Positions 35,614 to 44,035 of a DNA stretch of 64,000 nucleotides are shown here, in pieces (position 1 is the stretch's first letter; every line of letters starts with the position of its first letter). The position numbers and the translations under genes were made by a program. The stretch comes from Streptomyces djakartensis (lineage in GTDB: Bacteria > Actinomycetota > Actinomycetes > Streptomycetales > Streptomycetaceae), in NCBI RefSeq assembly GCF_014651075.1, contig NZ_BMWE01000026.1, positions 1-64,000 on the forward strand. Direction: 5' to 3'. Under the pieces are notes generated by a model. That model did not search any database. It had not been told where the DNA came from and was given only the letters and a program-made list of their open reading frames with translations.

Positions 35614-37809
35614 CTACTCCTCGGCCGAAAGGGCGAGTTCGGCCGCCGCGTCCGGTCCCTGCTCCAGCAGGACCCGGAAACCGTCCTCGTTCAGGACGGG
35701 CACTTTCAGCTGCATCGCCTTGTCGTATTTCGATCCGGGACTGTCACCCACAACGACGAACGACGTCTTCTTCGAAACAGAGCCGGTCACCTTCGCTCCG
35801 CGGCTCTGCAGCGCCTCCTTGGCGCCGTCCCGCGTGAACTGTTCGAGGGTGCCGGTGACGACCACGGTGAGGCCTTCGAGCGGGCGCGGCCCTTCGTCCT
35901 CGCCGGTGCTCTCCTCCTCCATGCGGACGCCCGCGGCCTTCCACTTTCGGATGATTTCGCGGTGCCAGTCCTCGGCGAACCACTGCTTGAGGGAGGCGGC
36001 GATGGTCGGGCCGACGCCCTCGGTGACCGCCAGTTCCTCCTCCGTGGCCTGGTCGATGCGCTCGATCGAGCGGAATTCGCGGGCCAGGGCTTCGGCCGCG
36101 ACCGGCCCGACGTGACGGATCGACAGGCTGGTGATGATCCGGGCGAGCGGGCGCTGCTTGGCCGCCGCGATGTTCTCCAGCATGGCAAGCGCGTTCTTGC
36201 GGGGCTCGCCCTGCTGGTTCGCGAAGATGGTGGCGACCTTCTCCTCGCCGGTCTTGGGGTCGCGCTTGGGCAGGCCGCTGTCCGGGTCGAGGACGTACGC
36301 CTTGATGGGCAGCAACTGCTCGATGGTGAGGTCGAACAGGTCCCCCTCGTCCACCAGCGGCGGGTTCTCGGGCTCCAGCGGCGCCGTGAGTGCGGCGGCG
36401 GCGACGTAGCCGAAGTGCTCGATGTCCAGCGCCTTGCGGCCCGCGAGGTAGAACAGGCGCTCGCGCAACTGGGCGGGGCAGCTGCGGGCGTTGGGGCAGC
36501 GCAGGTCGACGTCGCCCTCCTTCATCGGCCTGAGCGGGGTGCCGCACTCGGGGCATTCGGCCGGCATCACGAACTCGCGCTCGCTGCCGTCGCGCAGGTC
36601 GGCGACGGGCCCGAGGATCTCCGGGATGACGTCACCGGCCTTGCGCAGCACCACCGTGTCGCCGATGAGGACGCCCTTGGCCTTGACCACGTCCTGGTTG
36701 TGCAGGGTGGCGAACTCCACCTCGGAGCCGGCGACCGTGACCGGCTCGACCTGGGCGTACGGCGTGACCCGGCCCGTGCGGCCCACGCCCACGCGGATGT
36801 TGACGAGCTTGGTGTTGACCTCCTCGGGCGCGTACTTGTACGCGATCGCCCAGCGTGGGGCGCGCGAGGTGGAACCGAGGCGGCCCTGGAGCGGGATCTC
36901 GTCGAGCTTGACGACCACGCCGTCGATCTCGTGCTCCACGGAGTGGCGGTTCTCGCCGTAGTGGGCGATGAACTCCCGCACGCCATCGAGGCCGTCGACC
37001 ACCCTGTTGTGCCGGGAGGTGGGCAGGCCCCAGGTCTTCAGCAGGTCGTACGCCTGGGAGAGGCGGGTCAGGCCGGTGTAGCCCTCCAGGGCGCCGATGC
37101 CGTGCACCACCATGTGCAGGGGGCGGGTGGCGGTGACGCGCGGGTCCTTCTGGCGCAGTGACCCGGCCGCCGCGTTGCGCGGGTTGGCGAACGGCTTGTC
37201 ACCGGCCTCGACGAGCCGGGCGTTGAGCTCCTGGAACTTCTCCATCGGGAAGTAGACCTCGCCGCGGATCTCCACCAGGTCCGGGACGCGGTCGCCCTTC
37301 AGGCGCTCCGGGATCTCGGCGATCGTGCGGACGTTCGGCGTGATGTCCTCGCCGGTGCGGCCGTCGCCCCGGGTCGCGGCGCGGGTGAGGCGGCCGTGCT
37401 CGTAGGTGAGGTTCACGGCGAGGCCGTCGACCTTCAGCTCGCACAGGAAGTGGTACTCCTGCTCGCCCAGTTCCCTGGCGATGCGCTCCGTCCAGGCGGC
37501 CATCTCCTCGTCGTTGAACGTGTTGTCGAGGGAGAGCATGCGCTGGCGGTGCTCGACCGCCGTGAACTCCGTCTCGTAGGACCCGGAGACCTTCTGGGTC
37601 GGCGAGTCCGGGGTGCGCAGCTCCGGGTGCTCCTCCTCCAGCGCCTCCAGGGAACGCAGCAGCTGGTCGAACTCCGCGTCGCTGACGACGGGAGCGTCCT
37701 TCACGTAGTAACGGAAGCGGTGTTCCTCGATCTGCTCCGCGAGGCGCGCGTGCTTCTCCCGTGCCTCGGCGGGCACCGTCGTCGTCTCCGCTTGCTTGTC
37801 GCCGGCCAC
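35614..37809 (-). CDS. ligA: NAD+-dependent DNA ligase
   Basis: A 731-residue LigA that seals nicks in replication and repair, using NAD+ as adenylate donor. Order of domains: Ia (YYVKDAPVVSDAEFDQLLRS), nucleotidyltransferase with adenylated Lys in FLCELKVDGLAVNLTYEHGR, OB fold, a four-Cys zinc finger (CPECGTPLRP ... CPNARSCPAQL), HhH repeats, and a C-terminal BRCT domain (LEGLTVVVTGTLEQFTRDGA). Start GTG 37809 behind GGGAGGA. An insertion of about 25 residues before the HhH region (DPDSGLPKRDPKTGEEKVAT) is usual in Streptomyces enzymes. Confidence 0.97.
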   Translation of the reverse strand: MAGDKQAETTTVPAEAREKHARLAEQIEEHRFRYYVKDAPVVSDAEFDQLLRSLEALEEEHPELRTPDSPTQKVSGSYETEFTAVEHRQRMLSLDNTFNDEEMAAWTERIARELGEQEYHFLCELKVDGLAVNLTYEHGRLTRAATRGDGRTGEDITPNVRTIAEIPERLKGDRVPDLVEIRGEVYFPMEKFQELNARLVEAGDKPFANPRNAAAGSLRQKDPRVTATRPLHMVVHGIGALEGYTGLTRLSQAYDLLKTWGLPTSRHNRVVDGLDGVREFIAHYGENRHSVEHEIDGVVVKLDEIPLQGRLGSTSRAPRWAIAYKYAPEEVNTKLVNIRVGVGRTGRVTPYAQVEPVTVAGSEVEFATLHNQDVVKAKGVLIGDTVVLRKAGDVIPEILGPVADLRDGSEREFVMPAECPECGTPLRPMKEGDVDLRCPNARSCPAQLRERLFYLAGRKALDIEHFGYVAAAALTAPLEPENPPLVDEGDLFDLTIEQLLPIKAYVLDPDSGLPKRDPKTGEEKVATIFANQQGEPRKNALAMLENIAAAKQRPLARIITSLSIRHVGPVAAEALAREFRSIERIDQATEEELAVTEGVGPTIAASLKQWFAEDWHREIIRKWKAAGVRMEEESTGEDEGPRPLEGLTVVVTGTLEQFTRDGAKEALQSRGAKVTGSVSKKTSFVVVGDSPGSKYDKAMQLKVPVLNEDGFRVLLEQGPDAAAELALSAEE

Positions 37810-37824
37810 CGTGTCGTCCTCCCG

Positions 37825-38832
37825 TTACTCTGGGTTGTCCGCGAGAGATCTCGCCGCCCGGACACAGTGGGCGAGCGCCGTGCGCGCGTACCCCGGGGAG
37901 GCCCCCGCGAGTCCGCACGCCGGGGTGAGTGTGACCGCCTCCGCGAGAAGCCCCGGTGACAGCCCCAGCCTGCGCCACAGCGTCCTGACACCCATGACGC
38001 TACCGGCAGGGTCTGACAATGGGCCCTCCGTGCCCGGGACAACACCGGCGAAGAGCCGGGTACCGCCCTCCACCGCCTCACCGATCACCTCGTCGTCACG
38101 CTCGGTGAGCAGCGAGAAGTCGAAGGAGACGGCCGCCGCCCCCGCCCGCCGCAGCAGGGCGAAGGGGACGTCCGGCGCGCAGGAGTGGACGACGACCGGG
38201 CCGTCCCCGTGCACGGCGACGACGTCGCGGAGCGTGGCCTCGGCGATCTGCCGGTCGACGGCCCGGTGGGTGCGGTAGCCGCTGGCGGTCTTCACCTGGC
38301 CGCGCAGGACGGAGGTGAGGGACGGCTCGTCGAGCTGGAGGACGAGCTGTGCGCCGGGGACGCGCCGCCGCACTTCGGCGAGATGCAGACGCAGCCCTTC
38401 GGCGAGGGAGGCGGCCAGGTCCCGGCAGGCGCCGGCGTCGGAGAGGGCCGCCTCGCCGTTCCTCAGCTCCAGGCCGGCGGCCAGCGTCCACGGCCCGACC
38501 GCCTGCACCTTCAGCGGCCCCTGGTACTCCTGCGTGAACTCCTCCAGCGCGTCGAGGTCCTCACCGAGCCAGGAACGGGCCCGTCTGGTGTCCCGCCCCG
38601 GCCGGTCGCCGAGCCGCCAGCCGCTGGGCTCCACCCGCGCGTACAGCTCGACGAGCAGGCCGGCGGTCCGCCCGATCATGTCCGCGCCGGGGCCCCGGGC
38701 GGGCAGTTCGGGCAGGAAGGGGAAGTCCTCGAAGGTCCCGGTGACGGTCTTGGCGGCTTCTCGGGCGTCGCCGCCCGGCATGGACCCCACACCGGTGGCG
38801 GCGCCGAACCTGAACTGGCTGTTTTCGCTCAC
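37825..38832 (-). CDS. MetE-like (cobalamin-independent) methionine synthase family protein
   Basis: A 335-residue single-domain relative of MetE's C-terminal half (UROD/MetE-like barrel). Readable parts: ATGVGSMPGGDAREAAKTVT, FPFLPELPARGPGADMIGRT, LQLDEPSLTSVLRG, VVVHSCAPDVPFALLRRAGA and the closing VTLTPACGLAGASPGYARTA. The His-Ser-Cys and late Cys are candidate zinc ligands. Half-length family members of this type act on corrinoid or other methyl donors, so methionine synthesis from methyl-THF is not certain. GTG 38832 lies 7 nt after a TAGGCT -10, suggesting a leaderless mRNA. It sits 15 bp upstream of ligA. Confidence 0.83.
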   Translation of the reverse strand: MSENSQFRFGAATGVGSMPGGDAREAAKTVTGTFEDFPFLPELPARGPGADMIGRTAGLLVELYARVEPSGWRLGDRPGRDTRRARSWLGEDLDALEEFTQEYQGPLKVQAVGPWTLAAGLELRNGEAALSDAGACRDLAASLAEGLRLHLAEVRRRVPGAQLVLQLDEPSLTSVLRGQVKTASGYRTHRAVDRQIAEATLRDVVAVHGDGPVVVHSCAPDVPFALLRRAGAAAVSFDFSLLTERDDEVIGEAVEGGTRLFAGVVPGTEGPLSDPAGSVMGVRTLWRRLGLSPGLLAEAVTLTPACGLAGASPGYARTALAHCVRAARSLADNPE

Positions 38833-38839
38833 CCGGAGA

Positions 38840-38868
38840 AGCCTACGCAGCGGCTGCGCCGAGGTCAG
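38840..38868 (-). promoter_or_regulatory. Promoter of the MetE-like gene, overlapping upstream stop
   Basis: CTGACC (38868-38863) as -35, a 17-bp spacer, and TAGGCT (38845-38840) as -10, followed after 7 nt by the GTG start. The TGA within CTGACC is the stop codon of the SDR gene. The geometry fits a leaderless transcript. Confidence 0.55.
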
Positions 38869-39554
38869 TTCCCCGGTCGCACCGTCAGGTCGTTGACCTC
38901 CGCGTCCCTCGGCAGGTCCAGGGCCATCAGGATCGTCGTGGCCACGGACTCCGGGTCGATCCACTTCGAGGCGTCGTACTCCTTGCCCTCCTGCTGGTGG
39001 ACCTTGACCTGCATGGGGCTCGCCGTGCGGCCGGGGTAGACCGAGGTGACCCGGACACCGCCCGCGTGCTCCTCGTGGCGCAGGGAGTCGGCCAGGGCCT
39101 TCAGGCCGTGCTTGGAGGCGGCGTACGCCGACCAGCCGGCGTGAGCGCTCAGGCCGGCGCCTGAGTTGACGAAGAGCACATGGCCCCGGGCGGCGCGCAG
39201 CTGGGGCAGGAAGTGGCGGGTCAGCTCGGCGGGGGCGACGAGGTTGACGTTGAGCTGGTGGCGCCAGGCCTTCGGGGTGAGGTCGCCGACCGGGCCGAGG
39301 TCGACGACCCCGGCGATGTGCAGCAGCGAGTCCACGCGGTCGGGCAGCGACTGGTGGGAGAACGCCCAGGAGAGCTTGTCGGGGTCCGCCAGGTCGCCGA
39401 CCAGCGTCTTCGCCCCGGGGAACGCGGCCGCCAGCTCCTTCGCGCGGCCCGCGTCGCGCGCGTGCAGCACGAGGTCGTCCCCGCGCGCGTGCAGACGGCG
39501 GGCCACGGCCGCGCCGATGCCGGAGCCGGCCCCGGTGATCACATGAGTAGCCAT
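38865..39554 (-). CDS. Short-chain dehydrogenase/reductase
   Basis: A 229-residue classical SDR. The NAD(P) motif is VITGAGSGIGAAVARRL, NAG-equivalent is LLHIAGVV, the catalytic Ser is in HVLFVNSGAGLSA and YxxxK is WSAYAASKHGL. The Arg at HARDAGRAKEL suggests NADPH. Substrate unknown. ATG 39554 (MATHVITG) is preferred; ATG 39563 would add MAG. The gene ends inside the promoter of the MetE-like gene. Confidence 0.9.
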   Translation of the reverse strand: MATHVITGAGSGIGAAVARRLHARGDDLVLHARDAGRAKELAAAFPGAKTLVGDLADPDKLSWAFSHQSLPDRVDSLLHIAGVVDLGPVGDLTPKAWRHQLNVNLVAPAELTRHFLPQLRAARGHVLFVNSGAGLSAHAGWSAYAASKHGLKALADSLRHEEHAGGVRVTSVYPGRTASPMQVKVHQQEGKEYDASKWIDPESVATTILMALDLPRDAEVNDLTVRPGN

Positions 39555-39581
39555 GCCCGCCATGCTCGCATCAGAGCCGGG

Positions 39582-40119
39582 TTACTCGATGCCCCGGCTC
39601 TCCTCCAGGTAAGCCAGCGCCCCCACCGGTTCCTCGGCGAAGAACACCAGGTCGGTGAGCGGGCGGGGCAGGAACCCCTCGTCCTCCATGCGGCGGAACT
39701 GCTCCTTCAGGCCGTCGTAGAACCCGGCGGTGTTGAGCAGCACCACCGGCTTGTCCGTGTGACCGTGCTTCTTCAGCTCCAGGATCTCGGTCGCCTCGTC
39801 GCGTGCCGGTGCCGCCCACCATGATCACCACGGCGTCGGCCTTCTCCAGGAGGAGCCTCTTGCGCTCGGCCAGGTCCTTCGCGACGACCATCTCGTCGAC
39901 GCCCGGGCGGGCCTTCGCCGAGAGGAACTGCACGGAGACGCCGGCGAGCCGGCCGCCCGCCTCCTGCACCCCGTCGGCGACGACCTTCATCAGGCCGACG
40001 TCCGAGCCGCCCCACACCAGCGTGTGGCCGCCCTTGCCCAGCAGCGTGGCGAACTCCCGCGCGGGACGGGTGTAGCGCTCGTCGAGGTCGGCGGCGGAGA
40101 GGAAGACACAGATGTTCAT
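39582..40119 (-). pseudogene. LOG-family protein gene broken by a 2-bp deletion
   Basis: The first 104 residues (MNICVFLSAADLDERYTRPA ... KADAVVIMVGGTGTR) are a LOG/TIGR00730 family N-terminus, the family of cytokinin riboside 5'-monophosphate phosphoribohydrolases formerly called lysine decarboxylases. It should continue DEATEILELKKHGHTDKPVV; that text is present but in another frame, beginning after GGCACGCGACG at about 39797-39804, and ends ...EESRGIE with TAA at 39582-39584. Inserting two bases (one CG) restores one frame of 179 residues. Either a real frameshift or a base-calling error in a CG run. Its ATG overlaps the stop of the methyltransferase upstream (ATGA). Confidence 0.8.
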
Positions 40120-40919
40120 GGCCCCACCGTACGGGCCCGGTCGGCGGCCACCGTCACGCGCATCTTGGACTGCCCGTGCGGGAGCCGTTCCCAGTCGTCC
40201 ATGAACCGTGCGTCCAGGCCGTGCCGGGCCGCGAGTGCGGTCAGCGTCTCCGTGCGGTAGTAGAAGTCCTCGCGCAGCACCTGGTGCTCCGCGCCCTCGG
40301 TGCGGTCGAAGGTGAAGTCGAAGAACCCGCCGGGCGCGAGGATCCTGCCGACGTGGGCGAAGCACTCCTCGATGACGTGCGGCGGGGAGTGGGAGAAGAC
40401 GCTGTGCGCGTGCACGACGTCGAAGTGCGCGTCGGGCAGGAAGGCGAAGGTGAGGTCGTCGGCGAGCACCAGGTACGGCAGCTTGGGCTGCAGTCTCCCG
40501 GCGGCGAGGGTGTCCTGGGCGGCGAGCAGGATGTGCGGCGAGATGTCGATTCCGTAGTAGTGGCCGGTGTCGAGGTAGTCGATGAACAGCCGTCCGGCGC
40601 GCAGGTTGCCGCAGCCGATCTCCAGCATGCGGTGGTGCGGCTGGAGACCGTGCCGCACCAGGTAGTCGAACTGCATGCGCCCGATCCGCGCCCACGCCTC
40701 GCGCGACGGGTTGTGTCCCACCGCCGCCTCCGTGCTGCGCGCCGCGTCGGAGGCCATCACCGCGCGGTAGTACGCGATGTGGTCCCGGTACCGCAGCCGC
40801 AGCCAGGCGTCCCGCGCCGCGCGCCGGGCGTGCGCGGGTATGCGCTCCGGGTGGCGCAGCGCGTACCGGACCTGGTGGGCCAGGGTGCTGCGGTTCCTTG
40901 CCGGTTCCGTGGCTCGCAT
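40116..40919 (-). CDS. SAM-dependent methyltransferase
   Basis: A 267-residue class I methyltransferase. Motif I is RMLEIGCGNLRAGRLFIDYL, the ligand loop DTGHYYGIDISPHILLAAQD, then FDVVHAHSVFSHSPPHVIEE, VGRILAPGGFFDFTFDRTEG. The N-terminal 70 residues are Arg-rich (ALRHPERIPAHARRAARDAW). The HSVFSHSP element is shared with sugar/glycan and small-molecule methyltransferases; acceptor unknown. ATG start; its stop overlaps the LOG gene start, so the two form a coupled pair. Confidence 0.86.
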   Translation of the reverse strand: MRATEPARNRSTLAHQVRYALRHPERIPAHARRAARDAWLRLRYRDHIAYYRAVMASDAARSTEAAVGHNPSREAWARIGRMQFDYLVRHGLQPHHRMLEIGCGNLRAGRLFIDYLDTGHYYGIDISPHILLAAQDTLAAGRLQPKLPYLVLADDLTFAFLPDAHFDVVHAHSVFSHSPPHVIEECFAHVGRILAPGGFFDFTFDRTEGAEHQVLREDFYYRTETLTALAARHGLDARFMDDWERLPHGQSKMRVTVAADRARTVGP

Positions 40920-40999
40920 GAGGGCCTCCAGCGGCGAGGGAAGAACTCCGCTTCAGCCTGCGCTGTATCGGGGGAGTCGGCGACCCAAGGAGGGCGATC

Positions 41000-41323
41000 G
41001 TGACGAACGGGCATCGCATCACCATCGAGCGGAGCGGCCGGCGCGTGCGCGTGGTGCACGGCGGGCAGGTCCTGGCGGAGAGCGACCGGCCGCTGGTCCT
41101 GCGTGAGACGGGCTGCCCCGAGCGGTACTACATCCCTCCCGAGGACGTACGCCTCGACCTGCTGACGCCCTCGGGCACACGCACGTACTGCCCGTTCAAG
41201 GGCACCGCGTCCTACTGGTCGCTGCCGGACGCGGCGGACCTCGTCTGGGCGTATCCGGACCCGAAACCGGACGTCGCGGAGATCAAGGACCACCTGTGCT
41301 TCTACCAGGTGCAAATGATGTGA
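41000..41323 (+). CDS. DUF427 domain protein
   Basis: A 107-residue DUF427 protein. Family hallmarks: RVRVVHGGQVLAESDRPLVL, ETGCPERYYIPPEDVRLDLL, TYCPFKGTASYWSL, LVWAYPDPKPDVAEIKDHLC FY-type ending. Single-domain members form a small beta-tent; their function is unknown. GTG start with AAGGAGGGC 4 nt upstream. It is divergent from the methyltransferase across 80 bp. Confidence 0.88.
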   Translation: MTNGHRITIERSGRRVRVVHGGQVLAESDRPLVLRETGCPERYYIPPEDVRLDLLTPSGTRTYCPFKGTASYWSLPDAADLVWAYPDPKPDVAEIKDHLCFYQVQMM

Positions 41324-41384
41324 TCGGCTGACGCGCGGCCCGCCTCACCGATGAACACCGCGCCGTGCGGCAGTCTGCTCTGAC

Positions 41385-42167
41385 ATGGACAAGAAGATCC
41401 TTTCACGCGACGGCACCCGTATCGCCTACGAGAGCACCGGCCGGGGCCCCGCGGTCGTCCTGGTGAGCGGCGCGATGTCGACGGGCGGCACCCTGGCGCC
41501 GCTGGCCGTGTCCCTGTCGGAGCGTTTCCAGGCCGTCGTCTACGACCGCCGGGGCCGCGGCGCCAGCGGGGACACGGCGCCCTACGCCGTGGAACGCGAG
41601 GTCGAGGACCTGGCCGCGGTGATCGAGGCGGTGGGCGGCGACGCGTGCCTGTACGGCATCTCGTCGGGCGGGGCGCTGGCCCTGGAGGCGGCGGCGAGCG
41701 GTCTGCCGGTGCGGCGCGTCGCGGTGTACGAGACGCCGTTCGCCATGTCAGAGGAGGGAGCGGCGGAGCGCGCGGAGTACACCGGGCGTCTGACGGAGGC
41801 CCTCGCCGAGGGGCGGCGCGGGGACGCGGTCGAGCTGTTCCTGCGGCTGACCGGCCTGGCCGAGGACGTCATCAAGGGGGCGCGCCAGTCTCCGATGTGG
41901 GCCAGCATGGAGGCGATGGCCCCGAGCCTCGCCTACGACGACGCGGTGATGGGCGACGGCCGCGTGCCCCGCGCCCGGCTCGCCTCGGTCGGCGTCCCCG
42001 TCCTGGCGGTCGCGGGCGACGCCAGCCCGTCCTGGCTCCGGGAGGCGGCCCGGGCGATCGCCGACTCGGTCCCCGAGGGCACGTACCGCACGCTCCAGGG
42101 GCAGACGCACATGGTGGAGCCGAACGTGCTGGCACCGGTGCTGACGGAGTTCTTCAGCCGGGGCTGA
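41385..42167 (+). CDS. Alpha/beta hydrolase
   Basis: A 260-residue alpha/beta-hydrolase. Begins MDKKILSRDGTRIAYESTGR, oxyanion region VVLVSGAMSTGG, nucleophile elbow LYGISSGGALALEAA (GISSG, Ser), acid near VLAVAGDASPSWLREAAR and catalytic His in QGQTHMVEPNVLAPVL. The substrate is unknown; such proteins are often annotated as esterases or haloperoxidase-like. It is 61 bp downstream of DUF427 with no clear ribosome site. Confidence 0.88.
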   Translation: MDKKILSRDGTRIAYESTGRGPAVVLVSGAMSTGGTLAPLAVSLSERFQAVVYDRRGRGASGDTAPYAVEREVEDLAAVIEAVGGDACLYGISSGGALALEAAASGLPVRRVAVYETPFAMSEEGAAERAEYTGRLTEALAEGRRGDAVELFLRLTGLAEDVIKGARQSPMWASMEAMAPSLAYDDAVMGDGRVPRARLASVGVPVLAVAGDASPSWLREAARAIADSVPEGTYRTLQGQTHMVEPNVLAPVLTEFFSRG

Positions 42168-42286
42168 GAGGGGCGTGAGGCGGGCGCCGGGCCCAGGGTC
42201 CACGCGTGCTTGGGTCCCCCCGGGAGGGCCGGAGGTCAGGCGCCGCGGCCCGGGGTGGGCTTCGTGCGCCTCGCGCGGGACGGCCC

Positions 42287-42845
42287 GGACCGGTCGGAGC
42301 GTCTCGCGTCCCCCTGTGATCTTGTGCAGGCTCCGCGAGACGACAGCCCTGGATCGCCTGGGCGAGCGCGTCCGCCGGTCGGGCCCGATCCGCCTCGGCC
42401 TGCCACCGGACCGCGTCCACCTCGACGCCCAGCCTCACACGAGAAGCCCCCGGACCCGTCGGAGCGCAGCACAGCCCCGCAAGGCCTGGCATGCTCCACG
42501 CGAGTTCAACCCCCGCGCCCGTGGGCAAACACGCCCACCGGTCGGGCCCGGTCCGCCTCGGCCTGCCACCGGACCGCGTCCACCTCACGCGGGAAGGCGC
42601 CAGGCCCCCGTCGGAGCGCCTCACAGCCTCCGGCGGGGCCTGGCATGCTCCACGCGAGTTCAACCCCGTGCCCGTGGGCAAACACGCCCACCGGTCAGCC
42701 CCGATCCGCCTCGGCCTGCCACCGGGCCGCGTCCACCTCGACGCCCAGCCTCACACGGGAAGCCGCTGGACCCGTCGGAGCGCAGCACAGCCTCCGGCAA
42801 GGTCTGGCACGCTCCGCGCGACGACAGCCCCTGTGTCCCTGGGCG
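42287..42845. repeat. Tandem intergenic repeats, about 155 bp each
   Basis: The 678-bp spacer between the hydrolase and mnmA contains no credible gene but about four tandem units. Anchor CTCGGCCTGCCACCGG occurs at 42394, 42557 and 42710 (periods 163 and 153 bp; the middle unit lacks about 11 bp after CGCGTCCACCTC). A shorter first unit starts near 42287. Shared blocks are GACCGCGTCCACCTC, GTCGGAGCGC, GGCATGCTCCACGCGAGTTC and GTGGGCAAACACGCCCACCG; the last contains a hairpin (GTGGGC/GCCCAC). First and last units share GCTCCGCG.GACGACAGCCC. All units read in one direction. Confidence 0.85.
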
Positions 42846-43976
42846 TCAGGCCACGCCTGCCACGGCCCGCTTGGTCGACGCGATCGTCGCCGACCCCACC
42901 ACCCGCGTGCCGTCGTACAGCACGATGGCCTGGCCGGGGGCGACGCCGCGGACCGGCTCGGTGAAGGTGACCTCCAGGGAGCCGTCGACGAGTTCGGCGG
43001 TGACCTCGGTCTCGCCGCCGTGGGCGCGCAGCTGGGCGGTGTAGGTGCCGGGGCCCGTGGGGGCGGCGCCGCACCAGCGGGGCTTGATCGCGGTGAGGGC
43101 TCCGACGTCCAGGGCGGAGGCCGGGCCGACGGTCACCGTGTTGTCCACCGGCGAGATGTCGAGCACGTAGCGCGGCTTGCCGTCGGGGGCCGGGGTGCCG
43201 ATGCGCAGGCCCTTGCGCTGGCCGATGGTGAAGCCGTAGGCGCCCTCGTGCGTGCCGAGCTTCGCTCCCGACTCGTCGACGATGTCGCCCTCCGCCTTGC
43301 CGAGCCGGTCCGCCAGGAAGCCCTGGGTGTCGCCGTCGGCGATGAAGCAGATGTCGTGCGAGTCGGGCTTCCTGGCGACCGCCAGTCCCCGGCGCTCGGC
43401 CTCCGCCCGGATCTCGTCCTTGGTGGTGACCGTGTCGCCGAGCGGGAAGAGCGCGTGCGCCAGCTGCTTCTCGTCGAGCACGCCGAGGACGTACGACTGG
43501 TCCTTGGCCATGTCCGAGGCGCGGTGCAGCTCGCGTGTGCCGTCCTCGCGCACGATCACCTTCGCGTAGTGGCCCGTGCAGACCGCGTCGAAGCCCAACG
43601 CGAGGGCCTTGTCCAGCAGCGCGGCGAACTTGATCTTCTCGTTGCAGCGCAGGCAGGGGTTGGGCGTGCGCCCGGCCTCGTACTCGGCGACGAAGTCCTC
43701 GACGACGTCCTCGCGGAAGCGGTCGGCGAGGTCCCACACGTAGAAGGGGATGCCGATGACGTCGGCGGCGCGGCGGGCGTCGCGCGAGTCCTCGATGGTG
43801 CAGCAGCCCCGGGCGCCCGTGCGGAAGGACTGGGGGTTGGCGGAGAGCGCGAGGTGGACGCCGGTCACGTCGTGGCCCGCCTCGGCCGCGCGGGCGGCGG
43901 CGACGGCGGAGTCGACTCCGCCGGACATGGCGGCCAGGACGCGGAGGGGGCGGGAGCGCTGCGGAGTGTCAGTCAT
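42846..43976 (-). CDS. mnmA: tRNA-specific 2-thiouridylase
   Basis: A 376-residue MnmA that thiolates U34 of Lys, Glu and Gln tRNAs using sulfur relayed from a cysteine desulfurase. The PP-loop is AAMSGGVDSAVAAARAAEAG. Catalytic Cys 1 is in RTPNPCLRCNEKIKFAALLD and the second Cys in KPDSHDICFIADGDTQGFLA. The C-terminal OB-like domain has TVGPASALDVGALTAIKPRW. GGAGGGG 4 nt before ATG; a TACCCT -10 lies just upstream. The cysteine desulfurase at 44729-45898 is the likely sulfur donor, separated only by an amidase gene on the other strand. Confidence 0.96.
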   Translation of the reverse strand: MTDTPQRSRPLRVLAAMSGGVDSAVAAARAAEAGHDVTGVHLALSANPQSFRTGARGCCTIEDSRDARRAADVIGIPFYVWDLADRFREDVVEDFVAEYEAGRTPNPCLRCNEKIKFAALLDKALALGFDAVCTGHYAKVIVREDGTRELHRASDMAKDQSYVLGVLDEKQLAHALFPLGDTVTTKDEIRAEAERRGLAVARKPDSHDICFIADGDTQGFLADRLGKAEGDIVDESGAKLGTHEGAYGFTIGQRKGLRIGTPAPDGKPRYVLDISPVDNTVTVGPASALDVGALTAIKPRWCGAAPTGPGTYTAQLRAHGGETEVTAELVDGSLEVTFTEPVRGVAPGQAIVLYDGTRVVGSATIASTKRAVAGVA

Positions 43977-44035
43977 AGCCCCTCCAGGGTACGGGGCGCG
44001 GGAACCGGGGCCCGCGGGTATCCGTTGACGATCAC

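Noticed and set aside
42287..42845. Repeat block considered as CRISPR or tRNA cluster
   Set aside because: Units are about 155 bp with no unique spacers; GAGTTCAACCC resembles a T-loop but no acceptor or anticodon stem can be folded around it.
42236..42964. Open frames within the repeat block as genes
   Set aside because: Products are repeats of Arg/Gly/Pro-rich text, caused by the DNA repeat; no ribosome sites and no family match.
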